NCBI GenBank assembly: GCA_035650255.1 | Contig: DASRIA010000017.1 | Coordinates: 1 to 64,000, forward strand | Reading direction: 5' to 3' | Length of the DNA stretch: 64,000 nucleotides | Source: DASRIA01 sp035650255 | GTDB taxonomy: Bacteria; Actinomycetota; Thermoleophilia; Solirubrobacterales; JBBDJG01 | Shown here: in pieces, positions 6,592 through 14,741 of the stretch | How positions within the stretch are numbered: the stretch's first letter is position 1 | Layout: every line of letters starts with the position of its first letter | Translations under genes and position numbers: made by a program | The notes under the pieces: generated by a model | What the model was told of the DNA's origin: nothing | Seen by the model: the letters and a program-made list of their open reading frames with translations, nothing else | Database searches by the model: none

Positions 6592-8146
6592 TCGTCCACG
6601 ACGACTGCGTCGGGCTCAGGAAGGATGGCGGGTCGCGGTGCTGGAGGTCGTCGGTGTAGTTGTAGTCCTTGATGTAGCCCGAGCCGCTCGTGTCGCCGCC
6701 GGTGCCGACCGGTCCACGGAACTTCTGCGCGATCGCGCCGTTCACGGTCAGCGTGCCGAGGTCCGCGCCGCAGTACCAGTTGTCCACGATGAACGAGTGG
6801 TTCAGAGCCAGGATCGCGGCGTCGACCCTCACGTTCTGCATGGTGCCGCTGGCGTTCGTGCAGTCCGTGTCGTTGTTGGCCCAGTTCGCGACGGGGTGGT
6901 AGATGCGCGCGAAGTTGTTGGGGATCAGCCCCAGCAGCGCGCCGTTCGTGGCCGTCACGTTGCCGCGGATGATGATGTCGTTCTGGCTGCCGATCGTCAG
7001 GTCCTGCGAATACGTGCCGCTCACGTAGACGTTGGCGCATCCGGTGGGGTCGCTGTACTGCTGCTTGCGCTTGTAGCTCTGGCCGCACGTCCCGTTGCTC
7101 ACGTAGATCACGCCGTTCGAGGGCAGTGCGACGGTCTGCGTGTTCGGCGAGAGGTTGTTGTTGGTGACGGTCATGCTCGAGCCGTTCAGCACGATCGTGG
7201 TCGTGCCCGTGTAGCGGTACGCCGGTAGCGCGACAGTCGAAAGCGACGTGTTCGACAGCGGCAGGGGCAGGACTTGCGATCCGTACTCGAAGTCGCCGAC
7301 GAAGTTGGGGTCGGCGTCACAGCCGCCGCGCTCCCAGTAGCCGGGGTTCGGCCCGGAGGACTCGATGGCGTCGGCCGAGGTCCGCCCGAACGAGGGATCG
7401 CCGCAGACCAGCATGGAGTCGTTGGTGTGGAGCGGACCGGCCACCTCGTCACCGCTGATGAAGCGGATCTCGGTGCAGTCGTCGTCGTCGCGGCCCTGGT
7501 AGTGGTAGACGATGCACTCCGCTGCTGCGTTGGCCTGGTCGCTCGCGCTGTGGTACGCGTACGGGTCAAGGGTCTCGTAGTCGGTGAAGTACAGGTAGTC
7601 CAGGAACCCTTTGCGCTTGTACGTCGCGACGATGCTGCGCTTCGTGCCGCCGGCACGACCCGTGGCGCGGATCTTGAAGGTCCCGTTGGAGGGGTCGAGC
7701 ATCGAGGACTCGTCGTTCTGCACGCAGCTCGACTTGCCGGGCGCGGGAAGCAGCTCGATCGTGTACTCGGCGCTCGATCCCGGGATCGTGCGCCAGCTGC
7801 GCGGGTCGGAGCCGGACCCGTTCCAGGCCTGGTTCACGGGGTTTGGCTGGCCGCCGCCGGGTCCGGGGACGTTCGTGCACTTGAGCCAGTATGTGTTGTC
7901 CTGGTCGAGGTGGTACGAGTAGTAGCTGATGCCGGCCTCGGCCGCCGAATACGCCTGCTTGCGGTCCTGATCGCCGCGCGCCAGCGGGAGGTCGCCCCAC
8001 ACGGCGCCGAAGGCGCTCAGGGTGACCAGCAGCGACACGGTCATCATGCTGATCGCTACGACGACCGCCATGCCGCGCTCCTCGCGGGCCCGGCCGCGGA
8101 GCTTCACGAAGGTGGGGCTGACCTTGGACATGAGGTTCTTGGGCAT
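6557..8146 (-). CDS. PilX-like pilus assembly / minor pseudopilin protein
   Basis: A 529-residue protein with a short basic start (MPKNLMSKVSPTFVKLRGRA), then REERGMAVVVAISMMTVSLL, the PilX-type signature: a Gly before a hydrophobic membrane helix, with Glu before the Gly instead of at +5. After the helix come DRKQAYSAAEAGISYYSYHL (the AEAG motif of PilX_N proteins) and a long extracellular part rich in Asn, Thr and Gly. That part contains several Cys and a beta-helix-like stretch (GTYSQDLTIGSQNDIIIRGN). It is the last gene of a three-gene operon and starts at a TGATG overlap with the PilW-like gene. The 3' end overlaps GT92-B by 35 bp. Confidence 0.82.
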   Translation of the reverse strand: MPKNLMSKVSPTFVKLRGRAREERGMAVVVAISMMTVSLLVTLSAFGAVWGDLPLARGDQDRKQAYSAAEAGISYYSYHLDQDNTYWLKCTNVPGPGGGQPNPVNQAWNGSGSDPRSWRTIPGSSAEYTIELLPAPGKSSCVQNDESSMLDPSNGTFKIRATGRAGGTKRSIVATYKRKGFLDYLYFTDYETLDPYAYHSASDQANAAAECIVYHYQGRDDDDCTEIRFISGDEVAGPLHTNDSMLVCGDPSFGRTSADAIESSGPNPGYWERGGCDADPNFVGDFEYGSQVLPLPLSNTSLSTVALPAYRYTGTTTIVLNGSSMTVTNNNLSPNTQTVALPSNGVIYVSNGTCGQSYKRKQQYSDPTGCANVYVSGTYSQDLTIGSQNDIIIRGNVTATNGALLGLIPNNFARIYHPVANWANNDTDCTNASGTMQNVRVDAAILALNHSFIVDNWYCGADLGTLTVNGAIAQKFRGPVGTGGDTSGSGYIKDYNYTDDLQHRDPPSFLSPTQSSWTIRRFVEQSPAR

Positions 8147-8847
8147 CACAGGCACCGCGCGTTCTCGGTCGGGTTGTTGGGGTCGGACGTGCGCATGCTC
8201 GCCTCGCTCTGGAAGGTCGTGGTCGGTGACGACGTGTTGGCCAGCCGCGGCCGCGAGACGAAGCTGACCGCGACGTTCACGATCCGCGGCAGGTTGGCCG
8301 CGGCGACCGGCGTGGTCATCGGATTGGTCGACACGTTCCCGTTGCTGTCGTACTGGTAGTACCGGAAGAAGGGCACGCCCGACACGGCGGTCACGTTGTT
8401 CAGCAGCTGGCGCTGCCGGGTGGGCGAGTTCGGGAAGTTGGAGAACGTGAGCGCCGGCCACGTGCCGCCGGTCGCCACGTACTCGTACTCGGTCAGCGTC
8501 TGCGCAGCGGAGTCGTAGGTGATCGTGCGCCGCTCAGGTGTCGACGAGCCGCCCGTCATGTCGACGTAGAGAGTGAGCGTGTTGGCATCCGCGGTGGTCA
8601 GCGCCGTGCCGGTGGTCGTGGGGCAGACCTGCGAGCGCAGCTGGCGGGTGACCCGCTCCATCGCGGTGCGGCCGCGCTGGATGGCCTCGGTGCGGTCGGT
8701 GACGTTCGCGCTCTGGCGGATGGAGACGCGCATCATCACGAGCACCGCGGTGAGCAGCACGACGCCGATCGGGATCGACACGAGCAGCTCCGTGAGGCTG
8801 AACCCGTCCTCGCGCCCGAGCTTGATGCGCTCGGCCAGCCGGATCAC
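8146..8847 (-). CDS. PilW-like prepilin-type protein
   Basis: A 233-residue protein with a type IV prepilin leader: GREDGFSLTELLVSIPIGVV, where cleavage after Gly leaves an N-terminal Phe and Glu5 is conserved, followed by the hydrophobic helix. RTAMERVTRQLRSQVC is typical of PilW/GspJ-type minor pilins. The rest is a beta-rich head with Thr/Ser-rich strands. The GTG at 8847 overlaps the stop of the PilV-like gene (GTGA), and its own stop overlaps the PilX-like start, so three minor pilins are made in fixed order. Expected location: tip or initiation complex of a type IV pilus or pseudopilus. Confidence 0.84.
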   Translation of the reverse strand: MIRLAERIKLGREDGFSLTELLVSIPIGVVLLTAVLVMMRVSIRQSANVTDRTEAIQRGRTAMERVTRQLRSQVCPTTTGTALTTADANTLTLYVDMTGGSSTPERRTITYDSAAQTLTEYEYVATGGTWPALTFSNFPNSPTRQRQLLNNVTAVSGVPFFRYYQYDSNGNVSTNPMTTPVAAANLPRIVNVAVSFVSRPRLANTSSPTTTFQSEASMRTSDPNNPTENARCL

Positions 8848-10220
8848 GTGCACGCTCCCGACGAGCTCGACTGCAGGACGTCGACGTCGATCACGGCGGT
8901 GCCGAGCGGGTTCGTGTTCGCGATTCCGGTGACCGTCCGCCTTCTCGTGACGGTGTTGAACGGCCAGCTCGTGTTGGTGACCGGAAGGTCGGCGCAGACC
9001 TGGTAGGTGCCGAACGGGAAGGCGGGGCTCGGCAGCTCGAACGACGCGTTGCTCGTCTGGGCGGGGAAGGTCTCGGTGCAGCCGGCCGAGGTCAGCTTCA
9101 CGATCACGTGGGCCCCGGCAAAGTTGGCGCCGTTTCGCCTGGTGCGGATCCTGATCGCGGGTTGCCTTACCGTGACCGCGTTCGTGCTGCCGGGCGCGAC
9201 CACCACGCTGCCAGGATTGTTCGTGAAGTAGTTGGCGTCGTACGACGACGGGTCGTTCGCGGCACAGCTGCCTGCGTACACGTTGTAGCCGCTCGTAAAG
9301 GGGAACAGGCTGGTCGCGCTGATCGTGTTGTGTGCGACACCGGTGGGGTCGAACGAGCGTCGCCCGGGAGCGGGCAGGTTGCTGTGAGAGACGGTCAGCG
9401 TCTGGGCTTGAGCGGCCTGCACGGGGTTGCTGCCGACCTTCGTGTCGAAGCTGACGTCGATCGCGCCGGCCTGCGCGTACTCGATGGTCTCGGTGGTCGT
9501 CGTCGATGCCGTGACGGACACGGTCTTGGCGACCGAGTTGTTGCCGCCCACGTCGACGTATCCGGCCTGCGAGAAGGACAGGGTGTAGTTGCCGGCGGTG
9601 ACGCCGCCGAACACGGCGCAGCCGCTGGTGTCCGTCGTGTCGCTGATGTTCGCCGGGGAACCCAGGTTGAGCGCCTGGCCGGCGATCGGGTTGGTCGCGT
9701 TGTCGGTGATCTTCACCGCCAGGGTGCCCTTGTTGGCTGCGAGCGAGCCGGACGGCGGGGCGACCAGGCTGCGGATCTCCACGGGCTTCAGGCTGCCGAT
9801 GCTGGGCCACGACACCGAAGAGGTGATGTGCAGGTAGTTGGCCGCGGAGGAGCCGCTCGAGCAACTCAGCAGGCCGCTCGCGTCGCTGACCCACTGGCCG
9901 CGCGAGGTGACCGTATATGTAGTGCCCGCCACCGGCACCGGCCGCGTGGAGCGGTAGTTGGAGAGGTCCGTCGCCTTGAAGGCCCGCAGCCGCTCCTGGT
10001 CCTGCTGCGCAAGCGCTGCGGCGATCGAGCGGTGGCGATCGTTGGCCGACCCCCGCGAAGATCCGACGGCCGCGGTGTAGAGGCCGATCGAGATCAGCGC
10101 GACCAGGAGGGATGCCATCAGGAGCTCGACGAGCATGAAGCCGTCCTGCGCGCGCGCGGCGGCAGGCAGGCGGCATCGGCCGTTGCGGTGATTGCGCATG
10201 GGTCGGTCGGGTCCGGACAT
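8844..10220 (-). CDS. Large PilV-like prepilin with Ig-like domains
   Basis: A 458-residue protein, much longer than the usual PilV/GspI (130-200 residues). AAARAQDGFMLVELLMASLL is the prepilin leader and helix (cleavage after Gly, then Phe, Glu at +5). After a short pilin-like segment come one or more beta-sandwich modules. TLAVKITDNATNPIAGQALN with GCAVFGGVTAGNYTLSFS resembles a carboxypeptidase-regulatory or Ig-like module. A second half runs from AQTLTVSHSNLPAPGRRSFD to FGTYQVCADL. These look like exposed adhesive modules on a pilus tip. The ATG at 10220 is preferred; 10199 is a shorter alternative. It is first in the minor-pilin operon and divergent from the alcohol dehydrogenase. Confidence 0.8.
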   Translation of the reverse strand: MSGPDRPMRNHRNGRCRLPAAARAQDGFMLVELLMASLLVALISIGLYTAAVGSSRGSANDRHRSIAAALAQQDQERLRAFKATDLSNYRSTRPVPVAGTTYTVTSRGQWVSDASGLLSCSSGSSAANYLHITSSVSWPSIGSLKPVEIRSLVAPPSGSLAANKGTLAVKITDNATNPIAGQALNLGSPANISDTTDTSGCAVFGGVTAGNYTLSFSQAGYVDVGGNNSVAKTVSVTASTTTTETIEYAQAGAIDVSFDTKVGSNPVQAAQAQTLTVSHSNLPAPGRRSFDPTGVAHNTISATSLFPFTSGYNVYAGSCAANDPSSYDANYFTNNPGSVVVAPGSTNAVTVRQPAIRIRTRRNGANFAGAHVIVKLTSAGCTETFPAQTSNASFELPSPAFPFGTYQVCADLPVTNTSWPFNTVTRRRTVTGIANTNPLGTAVIDVDVLQSSSSGACT

Positions 10221-10300
10221 GGATTCCAGCTCTAAGACATCCTCGGACCTCCGTCCGCTTACGGAAAACAACATTCGTCGAGCATCGGACATCCGTCCAG

Positions 10301-10317
10301 GTGGGCGGAAAGCCCAC
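10301..10317. other. Hairpin in the alcohol dehydrogenase leader
   Basis: GTGGGC and GCCCAC form a perfect 6-bp stem around GGAAA, with a second short GCGC/GCGC stem just downstream. It lies between the divergent pilus operon and the dehydrogenase gene. It could shape the 5' leader of either transcript; no function can be assigned. Confidence 0.3.
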
Positions 10318-10357
10318 GGCAGCGCGCCAAAGCGCGGCATGGCATCCTTGCCGGGCG

Positions 10358-11461
10358 ATGCGGATCCGCGCGGCGGTGCTGGAGGAGTTCGGGGCCCCCC
10401 TCCAAGTGCAGGAGGTGGAGCTGGAGGAGCCTCGTGCAGGCGAGGTGCTGGTGCGCCTCGAGGCGTGCGGCGTGTGCCACACGGACCTCTACACGGCGTC
10501 GGGGGCGGACCCGTCCGGGTACGCACCGACGGTGCTCGGCCACGAGGGTGCGGGCGTCGTCGAACAGGTGGGCCCGGACGTGAGCCTGGTGGGCCCCGGT
10601 GACCACGTCGTGACTCTGTTCTCGCCGCAGTGCGGCAAGTGCGTCCACTGCCGCAGCCCGCGGACCAACCTCTGCCTCGCGATCCGCGAGCAGCAGAACA
10701 AGGGCTACCTGCCCGACGGCACGACCCGCCTGGCGCGCAACGGCGAGCGGATCCGGCACTTCATGGGGACGTCGACATTCGCCGAGTACGCCGTGCTGCC
10801 GGAGATCGCGCTCGCAAGGGTGTCGCCCGACGCTCCGCTGGACCGGGCATGCCTCTTCGCGTGCGGCCTGTCGACGGGGCTTGGCGCGGCGATGTTCACG
10901 GCCAGGGTCGAGCCCGGTGCCACCTGCGCGGTGTTCGGCGCGGGGATGGTCGGGCTCGGAGCGGTCGCCGGCTGCCGGCTCCAGGGGGCGGAGCGCATCG
11001 TGTGCGTCGACCTGTCCGAGGACCGGCTCGAGCTCGCCCGGGGACAGGGCGCCACCGACGTGCTGGTCGCAGACGACGGGACGGTCGACCAGATCCTCGA
11101 CATGACCGGCGGCTTCGGCGCGGACTACACATTCGAGGCCACGGGCAACGTGGCGGTGATGCGGCAGGCGGTCGAGGCCGCTCGGATGGGGTGGGGGCTC
11201 TGCACGGTCGCGGGCGTGGCGGGCAAGGGCGAGACCCTCGACATCGTGCCGCGGTTCCTGATCACCGGCCGGCGCGTGTGCGGTTCCTCGTTCGGCGGCG
11301 TCAAGGGCCGCGACCAGGTGCCGCAGCTGGTGGAGCGCTACCTGCAGGGGGACATCGACGTCGACCCGTTCATCTCGCACAAGCTGAAGCTCGACGAGGT
11401 GAACCGCGGATTCGAGCTGATGGAGGCGCAGGACGGCATCCGCAGCGTGATCGACTTCTAG
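10358..11461 (+). CDS. Zinc-dependent alcohol dehydrogenase (class III-like)
   Basis: A 367-residue medium-chain dehydrogenase. EACGVCHTDLYTASG gives the catalytic zinc Cys, GHEGAGVVEQVGPDV the His-Glu motif, and CGKCVHCRSPRTNLC the structural-zinc Cys cluster. FGAGMVGLGAV is the Rossmann glycine motif, and the acidic VCVDLSEDRL marks NAD preference. Overall order and length resemble AdhC and S-(hydroxymethyl)glutathione or mycothiol-linked formaldehyde dehydrogenases; the exact substrate is open. The ATG at 10358 starts the conserved MRIRAAVLEEFG. The next gene starts 12 nt after its stop, so the dehydrogenase, hydrolase and dioxygenase probably form a unit. Confidence 0.88.
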   Translation: MRIRAAVLEEFGAPLQVQEVELEEPRAGEVLVRLEACGVCHTDLYTASGADPSGYAPTVLGHEGAGVVEQVGPDVSLVGPGDHVVTLFSPQCGKCVHCRSPRTNLCLAIREQQNKGYLPDGTTRLARNGERIRHFMGTSTFAEYAVLPEIALARVSPDAPLDRACLFACGLSTGLGAAMFTARVEPGATCAVFGAGMVGLGAVAGCRLQGAERIVCVDLSEDRLELARGQGATDVLVADDGTVDQILDMTGGFGADYTFEATGNVAVMRQAVEAARMGWGLCTVAGVAGKGETLDIVPRFLITGRRVCGSSFGGVKGRDQVPQLVERYLQGDIDVDPFISHKLKLDEVNRGFELMEAQDGIRSVIDF

Positions 11462-11473
11462 CGCGGCCTGCCG

Positions 11474-12625
11474 ATGCCAGACGTCCCCTCGATCGAGGGC
11501 TTCTGCGAGGAGCGTTTCGCACCCGTCCGCGCCGCGCTGGCTGACAACTTCCGTGACCGCGGCGAGCTCGGCGCGGCGGTCTCGATCACGATCGAAGGGC
11601 AGCCGGTGGTGGAGGTATGGGGCGGGTGGATGGACGCGGCCCGCACGATCCCGTGGCGCCGCGACACGCTCGTCGACGTGTTCTCCATCGGCAAGGCGAT
11701 GGTCACCGTCTGCGTCCTGATGCTCGTGGACCGTGGCGAGGTGGCGCTGGACTCACCGGTCGCGCGCTACTGGCCGGAGTTCGCGGCCGCCGGGAAGGGC
11801 GGGGTCACCGTGCGAACGCTCCTCTCGCACCGGGCCGGGCTTCCGGCCGTGCGACGCGATGTCTCCGAGGCGGAGATATATGACTGGGACGCGCTCGCCG
11901 GCGCGCTCGCGGCAGAGGAGCCCTGGTGGGAGCCGGGGTCGACCCATGGTTACCACGTCAACACGTTCGGCTTTCTGACCGGCGAGATCGTGCGGCGGGT
12001 GAGCGGAGCGAGCATCGGAGAGTTCTTCCGTCGTGAGGTGGCAGCGCCGCTCGACGCCGACTTCCACTTCGGCCTCGACCGCGAGCACGACGCCCGCGCG
12101 GCGGAATACGTGTTCGGCGGCGAGGCGGCGGAGTTCACCGAGGGCGTGGAGGAGCCGGCGCCGCTCGACATGGACGCGGACCGCGCATTCATGCTGGGGC
12201 GCGTGTACCTCAACCCACCCGCGCTGTCGGGCATCGGCACGGTCAACACCCGCGCCTGGCGGGACGCAGAGATCCCGTCGGCCAACGGCCATGCGACCGC
12301 GTGGGCGGTGACGCGTATATACGGTGCGCTCGGCGAGCTCCTGGGAGCACAGACCTTGGCCGAGGCGATCAGGCCGCACTCGGAGGGAATCGACTTCGTG
12401 CTCGGCCGCCCGTCGCGCTTCGGGCTCGGGTTCCAGCTCACGCAGCCGGAACGTCCGCTTGGCCCGAGTCCGCGCAGCTTCGGGCACTTCGGCGCGGGCG
12501 GCTCGCTGGGTTTCGCCGATCCCGACGCGCAGCTGTCCTTCGCCTACGTCATGAACAAGTCGGGACCGCGCTGGCAAAATCCGCGCAACCGCGCCCTGAT
12601 CGATGCGGTCTACGCCTCGGTGTGA
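11474..12625 (+). CDS. Serine hydrolase of the beta-lactamase (class C/EstB) fold
   Basis: A 383-residue cytoplasmic-looking protein with no signal peptide. VDVFSIGKAMVTVCVLMLVD holds the catalytic SxxK (Ser and Lys of SIGK). GYHVNTFGFLTGEIVRR carries the Tyr of the YxN-like second motif. FGHFGAGGSLGFADPD is the third, HxG-type motif. This arrangement is typical of EstB-like esterases and 6-aminohexanoate-type hydrolases rather than true beta-lactamases. The natural ester or amide is unknown. It lies 12 nt after the alcohol dehydrogenase, which suggests a shared catabolic or detoxification role. Confidence 0.86.
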   Translation: MPDVPSIEGFCEERFAPVRAALADNFRDRGELGAAVSITIEGQPVVEVWGGWMDAARTIPWRRDTLVDVFSIGKAMVTVCVLMLVDRGEVALDSPVARYWPEFAAAGKGGVTVRTLLSHRAGLPAVRRDVSEAEIYDWDALAGALAAEEPWWEPGSTHGYHVNTFGFLTGEIVRRVSGASIGEFFRREVAAPLDADFHFGLDREHDARAAEYVFGGEAAEFTEGVEEPAPLDMDADRAFMLGRVYLNPPALSGIGTVNTRAWRDAEIPSANGHATAWAVTRIYGALGELLGAQTLAEAIRPHSEGIDFVLGRPSRFGLGFQLTQPERPLGPSPRSFGHFGAGGSLGFADPDAQLSFAYVMNKSGPRWQNPRNRALIDAVYASV

Positions 12626-12630
12626 CGCGC

Positions 12631-12636
12631 TATAGT
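12631..12636 (+). promoter_or_regulatory. -10 element before the PhyH dioxygenase gene
   Basis: TATAGT (5 of 6 to consensus) ends seven nt before the TTG at 12644. The geometry fits a leaderless mRNA, although TTG is a rare leaderless initiator. The element lies in the 18-nt gap after the hydrolase stop. Confidence 0.38.
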
Positions 12637-12643
12637 CGCGCCC

Positions 12644-13423
12644 TTGGAGGCGGGGGCCGACACTAAGCTGACGACTGCCGCGCAGCGGGAGCAATTCGAC
12701 CGCGACGGCTATTTCATCATCGAGGACCTCGGGTTGCCGGTCGACGTGTTCGACCAGGCGGCCGCGGACTTCGAGCCGCTGCTGCTCGAGCAGGAGGGCG
12801 CTGAGCGTTGGGGTGACGACGGCGTCTTCTACACGTCGCACCGCATCATGGACGCCTGGAAGATCAGCGAGGCGATCAGGGCGATCGCCACGGCTCCACG
12901 TGTGCTGGGCATCCTCGAGGAGCTCTACGGGCGCAGGCCGCTGCCGTTCCAGACGCTGAACTTCAAGATGCCCACCCAGCAGCGTGCCCACTCGGACACG
13001 ATCCACTTCAACTCCAAGCCGCCGGGGTTCATGGCCGGCGTGTGGGTCGCGCTCGAGGACATGGACATGGACAACGGGCCGCTCTTCTACCACCCAGGGA
13101 GCCAGCGGCTCCCCGAGGTGACGATGCAGGACGTGGGCGTCGAAGCCGACCACAGCCAGTACCTGCACTACGAGGAGTACATGCAGTCCGTGGTCAAGGA
13201 CCTGCCGATCGAATACGGCCTGATCAACAAGGGCCAGGCGCTGATCTGGTCCGCGAACCTGCTGCACGGCGGCTCGCCGGCAAAGGACCCCAACCGCACG
13301 CGCAAGAGCCAGGTCACGCACTTCTTCTTCGAGGGAACGCGCTACTACACCCCGCTGCTGTCCAAGGACCTCAGCAGCGAGGAGGGCATCTTCTGGCGCG
13401 AGCCCGAGTGGATCCCGACCTGA
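12644..13423 (+). CDS. Phytanoyl-CoA dioxygenase (PhyH) family protein
   Basis: A 259-residue Fe(II)/2-oxoglutarate dioxygenase. The N-terminal REQFDRDGYFIIEDL is the common PhyH start. QRAHSDTIHF supplies the HxD iron ligands, NLLHGGSPAKDPNRTRKSQV the distal His and the Arg that binds 2-oxoglutarate, and PLFYHPGSQRLPEV the usual turn between them. Such enzymes hydroxylate lipids, osmolytes or natural products, and nothing here fixes the substrate. The start is uncertain: TTG at 12644 is the only conventional initiator ahead of the conserved region and sits seven nt from a TATAGT hexamer. It is last in a co-directional run behind the dehydrogenase and hydrolase. Confidence 0.86.
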   Translation: MEAGADTKLTTAAQREQFDRDGYFIIEDLGLPVDVFDQAAADFEPLLLEQEGAERWGDDGVFYTSHRIMDAWKISEAIRAIATAPRVLGILEELYGRRPLPFQTLNFKMPTQQRAHSDTIHFNSKPPGFMAGVWVALEDMDMDNGPLFYHPGSQRLPEVTMQDVGVEADHSQYLHYEEYMQSVVKDLPIEYGLINKGQALIWSANLLHGGSPAKDPNRTRKSQVTHFFFEGTRYYTPLLSKDLSSEEGIFWREPEWIPT

Positions 13424-13470
13424 TCTGAGCCGCGCGTCGCCCCGCGATGCGCCGCCGTGGGCCTCTCTCG

Positions 13471-13517
13471 AGGTGAGAGCGTTTGGGGTCGTACCACAAC
13501 CTCATCTGCTCTCACCT
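13471..13517 (+). repeat. 47-nt nested-hairpin repeat, copy 1
   Basis: The outer arms AGGTGAGAGC and GCTCTCACCT form a perfect 10-bp stem. Inside, TTGGGGT-CGT-ACCACAA forms a second, nearly perfect 7-bp stem. A second 47-nt copy with about 40 matching positions is at 47155-47201 in the same orientation. The element lies in the 198-nt gap between the dioxygenase and an exported protein, 46 nt after the former's stop. The rest of the gap shows nothing recognisable. Confidence 0.6.
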
Positions 13518-13621
13518 GCGGGGACCGGAGCAAGCGGGCGCCCACCGCCTGGGATCCCGGTCAAGCGGCCCTTAGGCTGGGTCGATTGCGAACGCAGGGT
13601 CCAGTGATCGATTCAACGACC

Positions 13622-14731
13622 ATGCACGCACGGAGGACGCGCCATGCCCGCCTGGCGGCGGCGTGGGCGCTTGCGGCTGCCCTGCTCGTTCCCGCCGGGG
13701 CGGACGCGGCCCGCCGGCCGGCGATCGAGGGACGGCTGTCCGCCTCGTACACCGTCGTCGCGCTCGCCCCGAACGGGCGTGCCCGGACGATCGAGAACGC
13801 GATCGGGAGCTTCGAGCTCGTGCCGCCCGCGCGGACCGTCACGCTGCATCTGCTGGGCTCCACCGGGCGATATCTCGGCCCGCTGGTCGTAGCCGGGCGC
13901 GGCAGCCGCACGGTCATGGAGGTGCGCGCCGGGGCGAAACTCGGCACGGTCCGCGTCTTCGAGAACTTCTCCCGCCCCGGCCGCAGGGTCGGAAGCCGGC
14001 GGCGTGGCAGCGGGCGCCGCGCGAAGGCGCGCGACGGAGTGCCGATCGGCGCAGGCGTGCTGGGACGCGTGCGATCGCGCGCGGCCGGCCCCGGCGGCCC
14101 CGGCCGCGACCGGGATCTCGACGGCATTCCCGGGCGCTTCGACATCGACGACGACGGCGACCTCGTGCTCGACGTGCGCGAGCGCAGCATCACGCGGCGC
14201 CAGGAGGGCGCGCTGGCGTCCACGGGGGAGGAGCCTGCGCCAGCGGCGACCGCGCAGGCCGGCGTCGCCGGGCTCGACGAGGCCGAGACGGCGCTCGTGG
14301 TCGCGATCGTCGCCGCGGTGCTGGCGCTCGCGAGCCTCCTCTGGCAGGCCGCCAGGTCACTCCGGCGGCGGCGGGCGATCGAGGTCGAGGCCCGCCTCGG
14401 CCTGCCCGTGTACACGCAGGGCGCCGGGCGGTGGGCGGTCTTCATCGAGGTGTTCAACCGCACCGACCACCAGGTGCGGTGGGTCTCCGCTGCACTGGAG
14501 ACGAAGGACGGCCGCATCTTCTACCTGATGGAGCATCCGCCCGGCGGCGAGCTGCCGGCGGTCATCCAGCCGCACGACTCCCACCACACGTGGGTCGACT
14601 GCCACGAGCTCGAGCGGCAGGGGCTGCCGCTGGACGAGCCCATCGTGGCAACGGCGAAGCTCGCCACCGGCGAGATCCATCGCGCGCCGGCGAAGCGGCT
14701 CGCGAGCCGCCGCACCCGGCTGTTCGGCTAG
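13622..14731 (+). CDS. Exported membrane-anchored protein with a calcium-binding-like loop
   Basis: A 369-residue protein of no family I recognise. Residues 1-29 are a signal peptide (Arg-rich start, then LAAAWALAAALLVPAGADA). A beta-rich N-terminal part follows (SYTVVALAPNGRARTIENAI). A basic linker leads to DRDLDGIPGRFDIDDDGDLV, which resembles thrombospondin type 3/dockerin-like DxDxDG calcium loops. Then comes a transmembrane helix (TALVVAIVAAVLALASLLW) and a C-terminal domain containing FIEVFNRTDHQVRWVSAALE and PHDSHHTWVDCHEL. It is probably anchored with the acidic repeat outside. The ATG at 13622 is chosen because it begins the signal peptide; upstream codons run into the repeat element. 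Confidence 0.74.
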   Translation: MHARRTRHARLAAAWALAAALLVPAGADAARRPAIEGRLSASYTVVALAPNGRARTIENAIGSFELVPPARTVTLHLLGSTGRYLGPLVVAGRGSRTVMEVRAGAKLGTVRVFENFSRPGRRVGSRRRGSGRRAKARDGVPIGAGVLGRVRSRAAGPGGPGRDRDLDGIPGRFDIDDDGDLVLDVRERSITRRQEGALASTGEEPAPAATAQAGVAGLDEAETALVVAIVAAVLALASLLWQAARSLRRRRAIEVEARLGLPVYTQGAGRWAVFIEVFNRTDHQVRWVSAALETKDGRIFYLMEHPPGGELPAVIQPHDSHHTWVDCHELERQGLPLDEPIVATAKLATGEIHRAPAKRLASRRTRLFG

Positions 14732-14741
14732 GCGTGCGCGC

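Noticed and set aside
10360..13430. Alcohol dehydrogenase, hydrolase and dioxygenase as a recognised pathway
   Set aside because: Spacing supports co-transcription, but the three families are too broad to name a pathway. No known biosynthetic cluster matches.
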